Under the pieces are notes generated by a model that saw nothing but the letters and a program-made list of their open reading frames with translations, had not been told where the DNA came from and made no database searches. A program made the position numbers and the translations under genes. Positions 1 to 10,600 of a DNA stretch of 64,000 nt are shown here, one piece after another (position 1 is the first letter of the stretch; each line of letters opens with the position of its first letter). The stretch lies in contig JBITNC010000001.1 in NCBI GenBank assembly GCA_050084985.1, forward strand, positions 5,766,001 through 5,830,000. The letters run 5' to 3'. The stretch is from Nageia nagi. Lineage: Eukaryota; Pinophyta.

Positions 1-115
1 TAGAACCATCTCAATTCTATGTTCTCAAGTTCTCATCTCCAATTGTATTTTCTACGGAGGAGAACTCTCTTACATTCTTTACTTCTTACTTTTCCAATAT
101 TACACTGAGAGGGAG
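1..115 (+). mobile_element. 3' untranslated end of a copia-type element truncated by the window edge
   Basis: This stretch resembles the segment just inside the 3' LTR of the complete copia element at 5921-15083 (reverse complement of about 6618-6760): both have a run about setting GGAGGAGAACTCTCT, then AATATTACA, then a purine-rich tract against the LTR. Here the tract is GAGAGGGAG at 107-115, a plausible polypurine tract. The element lies on the plus strand and its body is outside the window. It is a relative, not a copy, of the complete element. Confidence 0.65.
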
Positions 116-618
116 TGTTAGAATATATAATGTATTATTATGTAAGTTTTCTTTATGTGGTATCTAAGTATTAATACTACTTTTATGTAATTTTTTTATT
201 TTATCACTAAATACCTAAAAGTGATAAAGTAGTGGAAGACTTTGACTTCATCCTAGCATGACACTTGTCCATGCTAAACCCATGTAAGACTTGAGTTAAA
301 AGGTGAGTTGAGGTGAGGTTCTCACCTATAAATAAGAGGCATGGGCTCATTGTAAAATACACTTGGAGAAGCATGAAAATGCTAGTCTTGTAAAGTTGTA
401 GGAATGCTCTTGTAAGAATTGTATAGGAGAATTCTTGAGAATTTGTAAATAGAGTTAGAGTTTTTGAGAAAATATATCTTTGTTTAAGTGGATGTACTCC
501 CTTGGTGGAGGAACTACTATATATGATTGTGTGAATGATCTATGTGTTCATAAGATTCATGGAAGATTCCATCGAAGGTGATTTTAGGCGGAGATAAATA
601 TCTACTTCATCTCTTTCA
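116..618 (+). repeat. 3' LTR of a copia-type element (right end uncertain)
   Basis: It starts TGTTAGAATAT right after a purine tract and contains a TATA-like CCTATAAATAAG near 327. It shares with the LTR of the 5921-15083 element the TGTTAGAAT start and a late block (about 498-541) with a CTCCCTTGG / GGAGGAAC / TTGTGTGAATGAT pattern. The right end at CTTTCA (618) is the best TG...CA candidate, because PPR-like sequence resumes soon after. The partner LTR and left target site lie outside the window, so the end cannot be confirmed. Confidence 0.6.
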
Positions 619-654
619 TGCATGACCAATAAGGTCAAGAATGCATATATAATG

Positions 655-1160
655 ATTCAACTCAAGAATAATGCAATAAGAGTCACTCTTGATCCCTCAT
701 CCATAAGACATGCATGGTTGCATGCAAGTAGAACACATACAATGGTCATGTTGTTAGACTTGATCCCAAGTGCTTCATTAAATCAAAGAGTTTAAGGGCA
801 TCCTTACTGTAGCCATGAATTGCATGTCCTTCAATCATTGCAGTCCATGAATTTGTGTTTGCATCATGCATCTTGTAAAACAATTCTCGAGCATTGTGTA
901 TTCTTCCACATTTTGCATACATGTATATCAAGGCACTCATAACCACAACATTCAATGCAAAACTATTTTCAACTACTTTTTGATGGATTTCCATACCTTC
1001 CTATAGAACTCTGATGGTGGTACATATTGGAAGAATGTAGAAAAAGTTGCAAAGTTTGGTTTTACATCTGATAATTGCATTTGCTTAAAAGACTCTTAAG
1101 GCCTTTTCAAAAAACCTATTTTGTGCATATCATGTGATCATTGCAATCAAAACCATTATA
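655..1160 (-). pseudogene. Pentatricopeptide-repeat (PPR) protein fragment
   Basis: The best open stretch (746-994, 82 codons) contains SALIYMYAKCGRIHNAREL and then SWTAMIEGHAIHGYSKDALK, the hallmark of P-L-S type plant PPR repeats (organellar RNA-binding proteins). Similarity continues upstream in another frame to about 1160 (a KQMQ..VKPN-like repeat) and downstream to about 655 (a VCVLLACNHA-like repeat). Full PPR genes of this type encode several hundred residues; only about three repeats remain, with frameshifts and no initiation context. A second short copy of the MYAKCG-coding segment lies near 1165-1220. I read it as a dead gene fragment. Confidence 0.75.
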
Positions 1161-1221
1161 TTTTTACATACATGTATATCAAGGCACTCACAACCAAAAC
1201 ATTCAATGCAAAACCATTTTC

Positions 1222-1435
1222 AATTAATAATAAAATATTAATAAATTAATTAATAATAACATCATTACATAAATTAATAATTATAATAATTAATAATTAT
1301 AAATAAATTAATAATTTAGTAATTACATGAATCATATAATAAAAAATAAAATAAATTAATAATAAATAATATCATAATCAATACATAATAAATAATTAAA
1401 TAAATTAATAATAAATATTTTTTTAACAAATTTAT
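1222..1435. repeat. AT-only low-complexity tract (AATTAATAATA-like)
   Basis: The sequence is almost purely A and T, with many irregular AATTAATAAT, ATAAATAAAT and TAATAATTA units. No reading frame or fixed period is visible. Confidence 0.8.
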
Positions 1436-1439
1436 TTTC

Positions 1440-1935
1440 AATGCTATGCTTAACACTATTAGGGACTCTATATCCAACGTAACATGATGCAATCTTCGAT
1501 GTCAAACACCTCTATATGCGATGCTATATCCAATGTAAAATGATGCAATATTCAATGTAATAGACAATGCCAAATACGTTTAGTTGTGACTCTATATTTA
1601 ATGCAAAATGATATAATATTCAATGCAATACATGATGCTAAGCACCTATATTTGCGATGCTATATCCAACATAACATGATGCAATATTCAACATAATATA
1701 TGATGCCAAGAACCTTTTTGTGTGACATTATATCCAACACAACATGATGCAATGTTCAACACAATATACGATGCCAAGCACCTCTATGTGCGATGCTATA
1801 TCCAATGCAATATGATGCAATTTTGAACATAATATGTGATGCCAAACACCTCAATGTGTGATGCTATATCCAATGTAATATGATGCAATTTTCAACACAA
1901 TATATGACGTAAAGCATCTTTATTTGTGACTCTAA
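1440..1935. repeat. Degenerate tandem array, about 68-bp unit, about seven copies
   Basis: Repeated landmarks recur about every 60-70 bp: GATGCTATATCCAA, then ATGATGCAAT, then GATGCCAAGCACCTCTATGTG. The last copies (from about 1795) are the most regular and give a unit near 68 bp. Copies diverge by point changes and small indels, so the array is old. No open frame spans it. Confidence 0.75.
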
Positions 1936-2099
1936 ATGACACTATTGGTGAATTAAAGAGTAACGCATGGTTCGATGTTATATTTGATGTGTCATTTAGC
2001 ATTGCATATAATGTCATGTTGTGAGTAAAAAAAAAAAAGAAAAAGAGAAATGACACCCGTATCGACTCTAATTTTGACTATTGTAGTAGTGGTGATTTT
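1936..2099. other. Spacer without recognised features
   Basis: Short AT-rich spacer between the tandem array and the gypsy remnant, with a poly(A)-like run at 2029-2045. Nothing else is recognised. Confidence 0.5.
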
Positions 2100-2684
2100 T
2101 TATGATAGAAGGGTTGCCAAGGCCAAAGCCTTTTTGTAGGCCAACTAAGACATCATGAGGGCATTGAAAGAAAATATCTAGCTTGCCCAAAACCAATAGA
2201 AAAAGTATAAATATCAGCACCAGATAGAACATAATTTTGAGGAAGGAGATGTGGTCTACTTAAGGTTACAACCTTATAGATAGTCCACGTTGAAAAAGAG
2301 GACCATGGAGAAGCTCAAGCCACAATGTTTTAGTCCCTACAAGATCTTACACAAGGTGGGAGAGGTGGTTATAAGTTAGAGTTACCAATCAATAATAAGA
2401 TCCATAACGTATTTCATATTTCTTGCCTATAGAAGGCTCTTGGACAACATGTATCATCTTCTCTAGATTTGCCTCCACTTGGTGATGAGGGGAAGTTGAT
2501 TTTGATGCCTGAAGCTATCTTGGAGACTAGGGAGAGGAAGCTAAGATCTAGGAATGTTATGGAATGCTTGGTCAAATGGAGGGACCTGCTAGTGGAAGAT
2601 GCAACATGGGAAGGACTTGAGACCCTTTCACACCTAGCCTTGCATTGCTTGAGGATAAACAAATTGAGAGGGACAAACTTATAA
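2100..2684 (+). pseudogene. Ty3/gypsy pol remnant: integrase C-terminus and chromodomain
   Basis: The frame reads through EGDVVYLRLQPYR, then KLKPQCFSPYKILHKVGEV, then a segment ending NKIHNVFHISCL. This is the usual gypsy integrase C-terminal order (GD.V.L.L.P, then PF.I...G..AY.L.LP, then HPVFHVS.L). It continues into a 71-codon stretch (2469-2684) with VKWRDLLVEDATWEG, the aromatic-rich core of a retrotransposon chromodomain, which in chromoviruses guides integration to heterochromatin. Several in-frame stops interrupt it. The rest of pol is missing upstream. Confidence 0.8.
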
Positions 2685-3275
2685 TGCCCCAAATCTAGCA
2701 CCCATTTCATATAATGTAATTTAGTGTTTGACTAGTCAATATGGAATGGTGCATCCCATTTCTAGGTGTGATTTTGTATTGTTTTAGCATATTATTACCT
2801 TTAGGAGTGAGACATCCCTCTTCTTATGATGTGTAAGTGTAATACATTGTATTTAGGCATGATCCCAATAATGTGAGAATTGTAATTTTGAGGCACTATT
2901 ATGAGGCATATGATCTTGCAAGATCTAGATGCCACTAGGGGTATGGGACGTCCATGTGCAAAAGAAGATAACACACCATGGATGAGGCATCATTAGAAAT
3001 TTCATCATTCATCTTATCTTGGAGACCTGATGCAACTCTTGGATTTTTCCTCTTGTAGCAAGAGAGGAGTTAGGGGAATGGAGATGCCTCTAGATCTTTG
3101 AATAAGGATTCATGTCCCTTAGTCCATCTGGTGATATTATGAGGTATCACTTCTCCATTTTATTCCAGGTGTGGGAAGAACCCTTCATAGGAGCATCCAG
3201 GATTGAGGGAGTGTTAATGTCTCTTTTTCATCTCATATCTAGAGGTTAGAGGCCCTATTGGTGTGACGTCGATCT
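2685..3275 (+). other. Probable LTR remnant downstream of the gypsy fragment
   Basis: This follows directly after the chromodomain frame, where a 3' LTR would be expected, and begins TATAATGCCCCAAATCT. I cannot find a second copy, a clear TG/CA end or a target-site duplication, so the assignment rests on position only. No coding sequence is visible. Confidence 0.35.
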
Positions 3276-4440
3276 TCATTGAGCATATGGAGTATGTGGT
3301 ACATCAGATCTGGTCCTTAGAACCAGACATCCAACCCTTTGGGTCATTATACTCTTATTTTGAGCTATAATATGATTCACATATGCTTTGTCTCTTGGTC
3401 TCGTATAATGTTTCATTGAAGTTCTTATTGTTGAAGATTGGAATTTCCCTATGTTGTGTGAAGAATATTTTTTCTTAATTTGGGATATTACACGATGAGC
3501 CATACAGTGAATAGGAATCATATATGAAATAAATATTATTTGCAATCTAATACAAAGGTCGCTCCTTTGACCTTGCATGACTGCAACACCATTTGCACCA
3601 ACACAAATCAATTTTATAGTTATTGTGTTATCATCCATTTTAGCAATATTTTTCAAAATAGTGAGAACCAACTTATAAAGGTTTTCAAAATTTCAATGTT
3701 CTTTCATTTTGTGAATGGTTAGAAGATGTGGCTATCAAGTATTATTTTCAAATGCATAAAGATGCATACATACCCATGATGTATTTTCAACCACCATCAC
3801 TTCATCAATCAACAATTATATGAATTGTGCTCTTTTTACTCTATGTTTTAAATCTTCTTTCTCAATCATTGCAAAATAATCAATCATTTTCCATGCACTA
3901 GTACTAGACTAATGTGATTGAGGAATATTTTTTGGATCGATACTTTGATATAAAGTCTTATAATCTAAAAAAAATGATATTAGCCTTCCCTTTTTCAAAA
4001 TATGAAAAATTGTACAAAATTATGTTTGTTTAGATAACAAATTAGACTCTTGAAGTTTTGGAAAATGAGTTGCTATAGTTCCTCCCTTTTCCTTTATATC
4101 TTGTTCTTTTTTACACTTTTCATACTCTAATGCATACTTTTTTATGATTGTATTCATTTTTTGTCTTGTACCAAAACCTTTTTATCATTTTTCCAAATTT
4201 TCCCTCCACATACTAGTAGACTTTTGAATTTCAATAATTTACATAGGTAACAAATGATCTTTGTATACATATAAATTATCAACCTATGTAAATTAAAACA
4301 TATAAATGATTGATTAGTGAAAGAAGCAAACTAGTTTTTACCTTTAATAATACATCATTCAATAAATTTTGGAATTCAATATTATTTCTATCCATGGTGT
4401 CATCTTCCATTTCTACCATTCACTTTTCTCTTGGATAAGT
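3276..4440 (-). pseudogene. hAT-like transposase/TTF-finger protein remnant
   Basis: The open stretch 3276-3671 contains LICVGANGVAVMQGQRSDL followed by MIPIHCMAHR. This matches the pattern G.DGA.V..G...G, then IHC.AHR.NL, of plant hAT-type transposases and ZNF862-like proteins, which carry an RNase H-like catalytic core. Upstream on the same strand, similarity continues through several frames with stops (a WKMIDYFAMIEKEDLKHR-like segment near 3850-3900, a V.NTSW segment near 3780). A short open segment starting near 4408 (VEMEDDTMDRNN) may be an N-terminal part. Terminal inverted repeats and an 8-bp target duplication were not found. Confidence 0.6.
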
Positions 4441-4554
4441 ACCAATACTATTTCAAACAAAAAAATCAAATAAGAATTTAAAATCATTCAATAATTATTC
4501 CAAATATTTCAAATAATGCACACAACAACGTAAATAAACACTATAGACTAGTTA
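4441..4554. other. AT-rich spacer
   Basis: AT-rich sequence with no frame or repeat that I recognise. Confidence 0.5.
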
Positions 4555-4990
4555 CAAATGCAATTGGACCATATGCAATCATTTGGTTGCATTTGCAATC
4601 ATTGCAGTCGATCAATTGTAGCTGTAATTGATCAGTTGCATTTGGAGTTGCTTGATTGTAAATGCAATCGATCGGTTGCATTAGTTGATTGCAACTACAA
4701 TTGGTCAATTGCATACATAAGCATTTGATTGTGTTTGCAACTGTTTGGCTACAAACGTAACTAGAAGGTTGCATCTGCATCCGATCGATTGCAAACACTT
4801 CTAGCTTCTTCTTTCTACAACCAGTCTGTTGCAACTAGGTCATCACATTGCAAATGATTAGTTGTATATGCAACCTTTCAGTTTGCTCTACAACAAGCCA
4901 TGCACCCATATGGTTGTAAACATAACCTACTAGTCGGTTACATGCATAACTAGATGGTTGCAGATGCACCCATCTGATCGCATTTACAAA
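4555..4990. repeat. Degenerate short tandem array built on GATCGGTTGCAT
   Basis: The motif GTTGCATNTGCAANC recurs about every 22-28 bp on either strand (TTGCAATCGATCGGTTGCAT, TTGCATCTGCATCCGATCG and similar). TTGCA/TGCAA is close to palindromic, so many units can pair with each other. Units are heavily diverged. The 97-codon frame on the minus strand is a product of the repeat (MQLTNCSCNQLMQPI-like) and is not treated as a gene. Confidence 0.7.
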
Positions 4991-5224
4991 GTACCATATT
5001 GAAAAGTTAAAAATAGTATTGAAAAGTTTTAATAAAATAATTGATGGACATGCAATGAATATTTTACTCTATTTCAAAAAAAATAAAAGAAGGGTCAATG
5101 ATGCAACATGTGATGAAAAAATAAAATATACGTCCATCCAAAACAAAGTTTGCTTCTCACCTTTTCATTATAGATTCTCTATAGACAGTTGCAAAACTGT
5201 AGAATGGTTTAGGGGTTTTAGTAC

Positions 5225-5480
5225 TAAATAAGGATCTCTTTTGATGTTTAGGGTTTTGAGTGTTACTCTTATGAATCCAATTTATGCTTTTAAGAATTTA
5301 TTTTATCTTTTGGGGTTTACACAATTAGTTTAGGGATTTAAATTTTTAGAGATTAATTTTTACTTTAAGGTTTCCCTAATTAGTCTAAGGATTTGAATTT
5401 TTAGGTATTTGTTCTTACTTTTAAGGTTTATAGTTTATCTAGGGATTCAAATTTTTAGAGATTCATTTTAGATTTTAAGT
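5225..5480. repeat. Short degenerate repeat, about 68-bp period, three copies
   Basis: A unit of the form TAGTTTAGGGATTTAAATTTTTAGAGATTNATTTT followed by a T-rich ACTTTTAAGGTTT segment appears near 5328, 5388 and 5440. It contains GTTTAGGG strings resembling the plant telomere unit TTTAGGG, but these are not in register. Confidence 0.6.
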
Positions 5481-5915
5481 TTCAATGTTTTTATAATCTA
5501 GATGAAATTTTATAGTCTTCAATAGTCGTTTATAATATTTTGGCAATTTTTTTTCAGTTTTAAAATTTTGATTATAAAATTATGACGAATATAGTCATTT
5601 TATGTTTCAAATATAAGGTGAATTAAATTTTAACATTTTAATTAATGTTAATTTTTTAACGAACTTATCTATAGAAACGATTTTTTGTATAAAATTGAGA
5701 ACTTGAAAGTGATTTTTACTCTCAAAATTCGCCAACTACAAATTCTATAAATCCTAATATTCGCTAATAAGAAAAGATTTATGGCTAAAAAAAACTTTGC
5801 ATTATGCCTATAGATAAAAAGAGAATAGGATCCAAATGACTTGATTTCCACTAGAGAATATATACACTGGACTAGCCCAAGGACTTGCATGTCTTTAGAG
5901 ATTGGATGTGAAGTG
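5481..5915. other. AT-rich spacer left of the copia insertion
   Basis: AT-rich DNA with no recognised gene. It ends at GCATG (5916-5920), the left target-site duplication of the copia element. Confidence 0.5.
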
Positions 5916-5920
5916 GCATG
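5916..5920. repeat. Target-site duplication GCATG (left copy)
   Basis: It matches the 5 bp at 15084-15088 directly after the right LTR; 5 bp is the usual copia duplication length. Confidence 0.93.
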
Positions 5921-6617
5921 TGAAGGATTTGAACTATAACTAAACAAATCCTCTAGGACCTTAGACTAGGAAACTCAAGATAACACATCTATAATTCTAA
6001 GAACATCATTCACACAATATGACACCAATATAATGTGGTTCCTCCCTCCTTGGGAGTACATCCACAACTAGCTCTCTTATTCTCAAATCTATGTCTCTCT
6101 TACAACTATTCTACTTGTTGGAATTAACCTAGATCTAATTCCCAAGGTCCAAGACTATAGAAAGCTCAATCACATTCAACATGTAAACATCTACAAGCTA
6201 CTTAACACATTCACACAATATAACACCATGTAATGTGGTTCCTCCCTCCTTGGGAGTACATCCACAACTAGCTCTCTTATTCTCAACTATGCCTCTTACA
6301 ACTATTCTCTTGCTCTCTCCTACACAACCAAGTAGAGTAATCTTACTCCTCAACTTTAGATCTGTTACAATAGGAGAGGCCCTCTATTTATAGCTTGAGA
6401 GCACCTCCCTAACCTCCCTTTAACCCAAGGGTAAGGTTAGGGTTACAATAAATGTGTGACCTAACTTTCACCTACCAACTAACCCCATGGTTAGGTCAAA
6501 GTCCACACATAATAAAGAATTCAATTAATCCCTTAAGGTATCTACATATCCTTTAAGTGATTAATTGAATTTACAAGGAGTTTAGGAATTCACAATATTT
6601 CATTACAAATTCTAACA
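5921..6617 (-). repeat. Copia 3' LTR (697 bp)
   Basis: In element orientation it starts TGTTAGAATTTG and ends CCTTCA. Plus-strand CTCTATTTATAGC near 6390 gives a minus-strand GCTATAAATAGAG TATA box, the probable promoter. Each LTR contains an internal near-duplicate of about 80 bp (around 6007-6090 and 6204-6285) with the conserved string TGTGGTTCCTCCCTCCTTGG. The same string is triplicated in the other LTR. Confidence 0.95.
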
Positions 6618-6626
6618 CTCCCCCTT
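6618..6626 (-). promoter_or_regulatory. Polypurine tract (AAGGGGGAG)
   Basis: On the minus strand the purine run AAGGGGGAG abuts the TGTTAG start of the 3' LTR, the expected site of plus-strand DNA priming during reverse transcription. Confidence 0.9.
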
Positions 6627-7079
6627 AATGTAATATTGGGATAGAGCGTAGAAGAGAGAAGAGAGAGAGTAAGAGAGAGTTCTCCTCCATAGAGATACAA
6701 GTGGAGATGAGAACATTTACATATTTGAGAATCTTTTTGAGAACTAGTATGAGACTCACTACATTACCATTTGACAAAATGGTTTACAATACAAGCATTA
6801 ACCACAACTGGTTTTACTGTACATAGTAGTCGATCAACTTTAAGCTGACATGTGAGTCTCCATGAGCTTGCTTTCACAAAGTGAGTAACCTGCATTTCTG
6901 AAGAAGATCCTGCATGCTACAAGCAACTCATGAACAAAATCAGTTAGATGCATCATATATTCAAATAAGAGAATCAAATAATGCTATCTTATAAATAACT
7001 GATCAATGGTGCACTATGAGTCATCACGGAGATGCCAAGCCATCACTCATAGTCACTTGTTGTTATATAGACATGTGTT
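6627..7079 (-). other. Copia 3' untranslated region, non-repetitive part
   Basis: Non-coding sequence between the polypurine tract and the tandem array. It includes a purine-rich GAGAGAAGAGAGAGAGTAAG run near 6653-6680 that is also seen, in degraded form, in the related element at 1-115. Confidence 0.7.
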
Positions 7080-7097
7080 GATTATTAATAGAGCATA

Positions 7098-7612
7098 AAA
7101 ATTGTACAACGAGTTTCTCACGCAGAGCAAACTCACCACGGAGGTATAGAATGTACAACAAGTTCCTCACGCAGAGCGAACTTACCACTGAGGTATATTA
7201 ATTATATGCTCAAAAATTGTACAACGAGTTTCTCACGCAGAGCAAACTCACCACGGAGGTATAGAATGTACAACAAGTTTGTCACGCAGAGCAAACTTAC
7301 CACGGAGGTGTAAAATAGAGCATAAAAATTGTACAACGAGTTTCTCACGCAGAGCAAACTCACCACGGAGGTCTGGAATGTACAACAAGTTCCTCACACA
7401 GAGCGAACTTACCACAGAGGTATATAAATTATATGCTCAAAAATTGTACAACAAGTTTGTCACGCAGAGCAAACTTACCACGGAGGTGTAAAATGTACAA
7501 CAAGTTTGTCACGCAGAGCAAACTTACCACGGAGGTGTAAAATAATCAACACTATATAACAACAGTTGTACAACGAGTTTCTCACGCAGAGCAAACTCAC
7601 CACGGAGGTCTG
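7098..7612 (-). repeat. Tandem array in the copia 3' untranslated region, nine roughly 50-bp units
   Basis: Nine copies of a unit reading GTACAACAAGTTTGTCACGC then AGAGCAAACTTACCACGGAGGT are present, with two alternating variants (ACGAGTTTCTCACG... and ACAAGTTTGTCACG...). Spacers ATATGCTCAAAAATT recur, giving higher-order units of about 110 bp. The array lies between the pol stop (7669) and the polypurine tract, so it is part of the element's RNA. Plus-strand reading frames through it are by-products of the repeat. Confidence 0.9.
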
Positions 7613-7668
7613 GAATGTACAACAAAAAGAAGCCTCTTAGAGGTGAAGTTGTCATCACTAACAAAAGT

Positions 7669-10600
7669 TCAAGCTTCACTCCCCCTTGAGGGCAACTTCA
7701 CCAACCCGAGAGAATCCCTAAGCTTGCTGAATTGAGCTTCAGGAAGGGGCTTGGTGAACAAATCAGCAGAGTTTTCAGTAGATGGAAAATACTGCAAGTG
7801 TATGATGTCATCTAGAACCTTCTCTCTGATAAAATGGGCTTGGATTTCCACATGCTTGGTTCTCTGATGAAACACAGGATTCTTAGCCAAGGAGATAGCC
7901 GATTGATTGTCTGAAGAAATAAGAGATGGGTCATTTTGCTTATACCCAATTTCGTTCAGAAGATGCCTTAGCCAAATAGCTTCTTGAGCGGCAACAGACA
8001 TGGCTCGATATTCAGCTTCGGTGGTAGAAAGAGTCACTGTAGGTTGCTTCTTGGAAGCCCAAGAGATAGCACCTGAACCAATGCTGAACACATATGCAGA
8101 GGTTGACTTTCTATCATCTCTATCTCCCCATAATCAGAATCTGAGAACCCTGAGAGAACAATCGAGGGCACTTTGGAATACTTAAGAGCAAGATCCTTAG
8201 TCCCTGCCACATACCTCAAGATTTGCTTAACAGCGGTGAGGTGCTCAACATATGGTTTTTGCATGAATCGTGCCATCAGATTCACTGCAAAGGCAATATC
8301 AGGACGAGAGATAGTCAGATACAGAAGACTACCAATCAATTGTCTATAAGCTGTAGCATCAGCCAACTGAGAATCTGAGCTCAGTGAGACAACAATTCCA
8401 GGAGAAATAGGTATTGCAGCATATTTGCACTCCTCCATTCCAAACTTTTGCAAGATGTCTGATATATACTTAGATTGACTAAGATAAGTACAATCTTTAT
8501 GTTGGTATACTTGCATCCCAAGATAGTAATGCAATAGACCTAGATCAGTCATTTCAAATGTTGCCTTGAGTTTGGAGATGCACTCTTGGATGATTTCAAT
8601 ATTATTACCTGTTATGAGAAGATCATCCACATAAAGGAGAATTATGACCACGTCTTGTCCTTGATTGAGTACATATAGATCTGAATCTGAGAAGCACTTG
8701 GAAAAACCAATATCTGCAAAGAATCCTGAAATTTTCTTGTACCATGCTCTAGGTGCTTGCTTAAGTCCATACAAAGACTTCTTTAGTTTGCACACAAGAG
8801 TCTCTTTTCCTTCTGGAATAAATCCTTCTGGTTGATTCATGTAGATTTCAACATCTAAGTCCCCATTGAGAAATGCACTTTTGACATCAAGTTGAAAAGC
8901 TTTCCATCCTTGAGCTGCAGAAAGAGCAAGAATTATTCTGACAGTAGGCATCTTGGCTACAGGAGCAAAGGTTTCCTCATAATCAACACCATATTTCTGA
9001 GCGAATCCTTTGGCTACTAACCTTGCCTTGTATTTTTCAATGTTTCCATCAGAATTGTACTTGACCTTGTATATCCATTTATTGCCAATCACATTTTTCT
9101 CATTGGGATAAGGAACCAAATCCCAAGTTTCATTTTTCATGAGAGCCTCATACTCAACTTTCATAGCTTCCATCCAACACTCTTGCTTGGAAGCTTCTTT
9201 GAAGGTGGATGGCTCATGCATATTATCAATTTTGGCAAATAAGGATTTATTCAAGGTCATACTTCTTGTAATTCTCTGTGCCGGAGAATTTTACTCTTGT
9301 GGTGACTTCTCTACATGATCATCCAACCAGTTAGGTGCAGGCGAAGAATCATCTGTATCAGACACTTCAGCATGAGAGGTCGTATCCTTAGAAAGTTCAT
9401 TGAACTTAACATCCCTAGAAACAAAGACTATTTTCTGAGATGAAGAGTAGAGCCTGTAACCTCTATGCTGATTATCATACCCCACAAAGATGCATTTTTC
9501 TGATCGTTTATCGAGCTTCTTTCTTTTCTCTGAGGTAATGAAGGCAAATGCATCACAACCGAAGATTCTGAAGTGTGAGAGGTTAGGTTTCTTTCCTGTC
9601 CATGCTTCATATGGAGTTTTACCTTCAATTGCCTTAGTAGGACACCTATTTAGGGTGTGAATAGCAGTGTGTACAGCTTCGCCCCATAAGAAACTAGGAA
9701 GGTTACCCAACATGCATCTTGCCATTTCCATAATGGTGCGATTCTTCCTTTCAGCAACTCCATTTTGCTGAGGGGTGTAAGGGATTGTGAATTGTCGCTT
9801 AATCCCGTGTTTAACACAAAAGGCGTTAAACTCATTGCTATTATATTCACCCCCATTGTCCGATCTCAGCATTTTGATCTTAAAATCAGTTTGATTTTCA
9901 ACAAGTGCCTTGAAGTCTTGAAACCTGTCAAAAGTTTGATCCTTGTGCTCAAGTAGATAACCAAATGTCATCCTACTGAAGTCATCAATGAAGGTCAGAA
10001 CATAAGAAGCTCCACCTAGTGACTTAGTCTGAAAAGGACCCATCAAATCTGAATGCACAAGCTGAAGAGGACAAGTAGCCCGAGTTGCCTTATCTTTTTC
10101 AAACTTTTGCCTATGCATCTTTCCTAGAATGCACCTTTCACAAAGACCAACTGTGGGTGAAATATTAGGTAAACCTTCCACAAGTTCTTGAGTTTTCATG
10201 GCTTGAATACTCTTGTGGTTAAGGTGTCCTAATCGTTGATGCCAAAGATTACCTTTTGAACAAACATTTGTAGCAAGACAAATCTTTGAAGGTACTTGAT
10301 CCACAATATAAAGGTCATTCTTTACTGATCCTTTCATCAAAGTGGCAAGTCCTTTCTTAACACACCAAGAGTGTGAGGTAAACTCAAATGAGCATCCTTT
10401 CCTTGTAATTTGAATCACGGAGATGAGATTCATCCTTAGTTTAGGCACATAAAAGACATTATCAAGAGTCTTTCCATGAATCTTCACACTTCCTATTCCG
10501 TGAACATCAAGGACTGTATTATCACCTATCACAACTGCATCCTTTTTGTACTTATGAAAGTTTTCAAACTTATCTTTTTCATAACACATGTGATTAGTGC

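Noticed and set aside
5225-5480. Interstitial telomeric repeat
   Set aside because: GTTTAGGG-like strings occur but not in tandem register of seven; better explained by a 68-bp degenerate repeat.
7279-7491. Plus-strand 70-codon frame with repeated SRRANLPRR
   Set aside because: It is the copia 3' tandem array translated in an antisense frame; periodicity comes from the DNA repeat.
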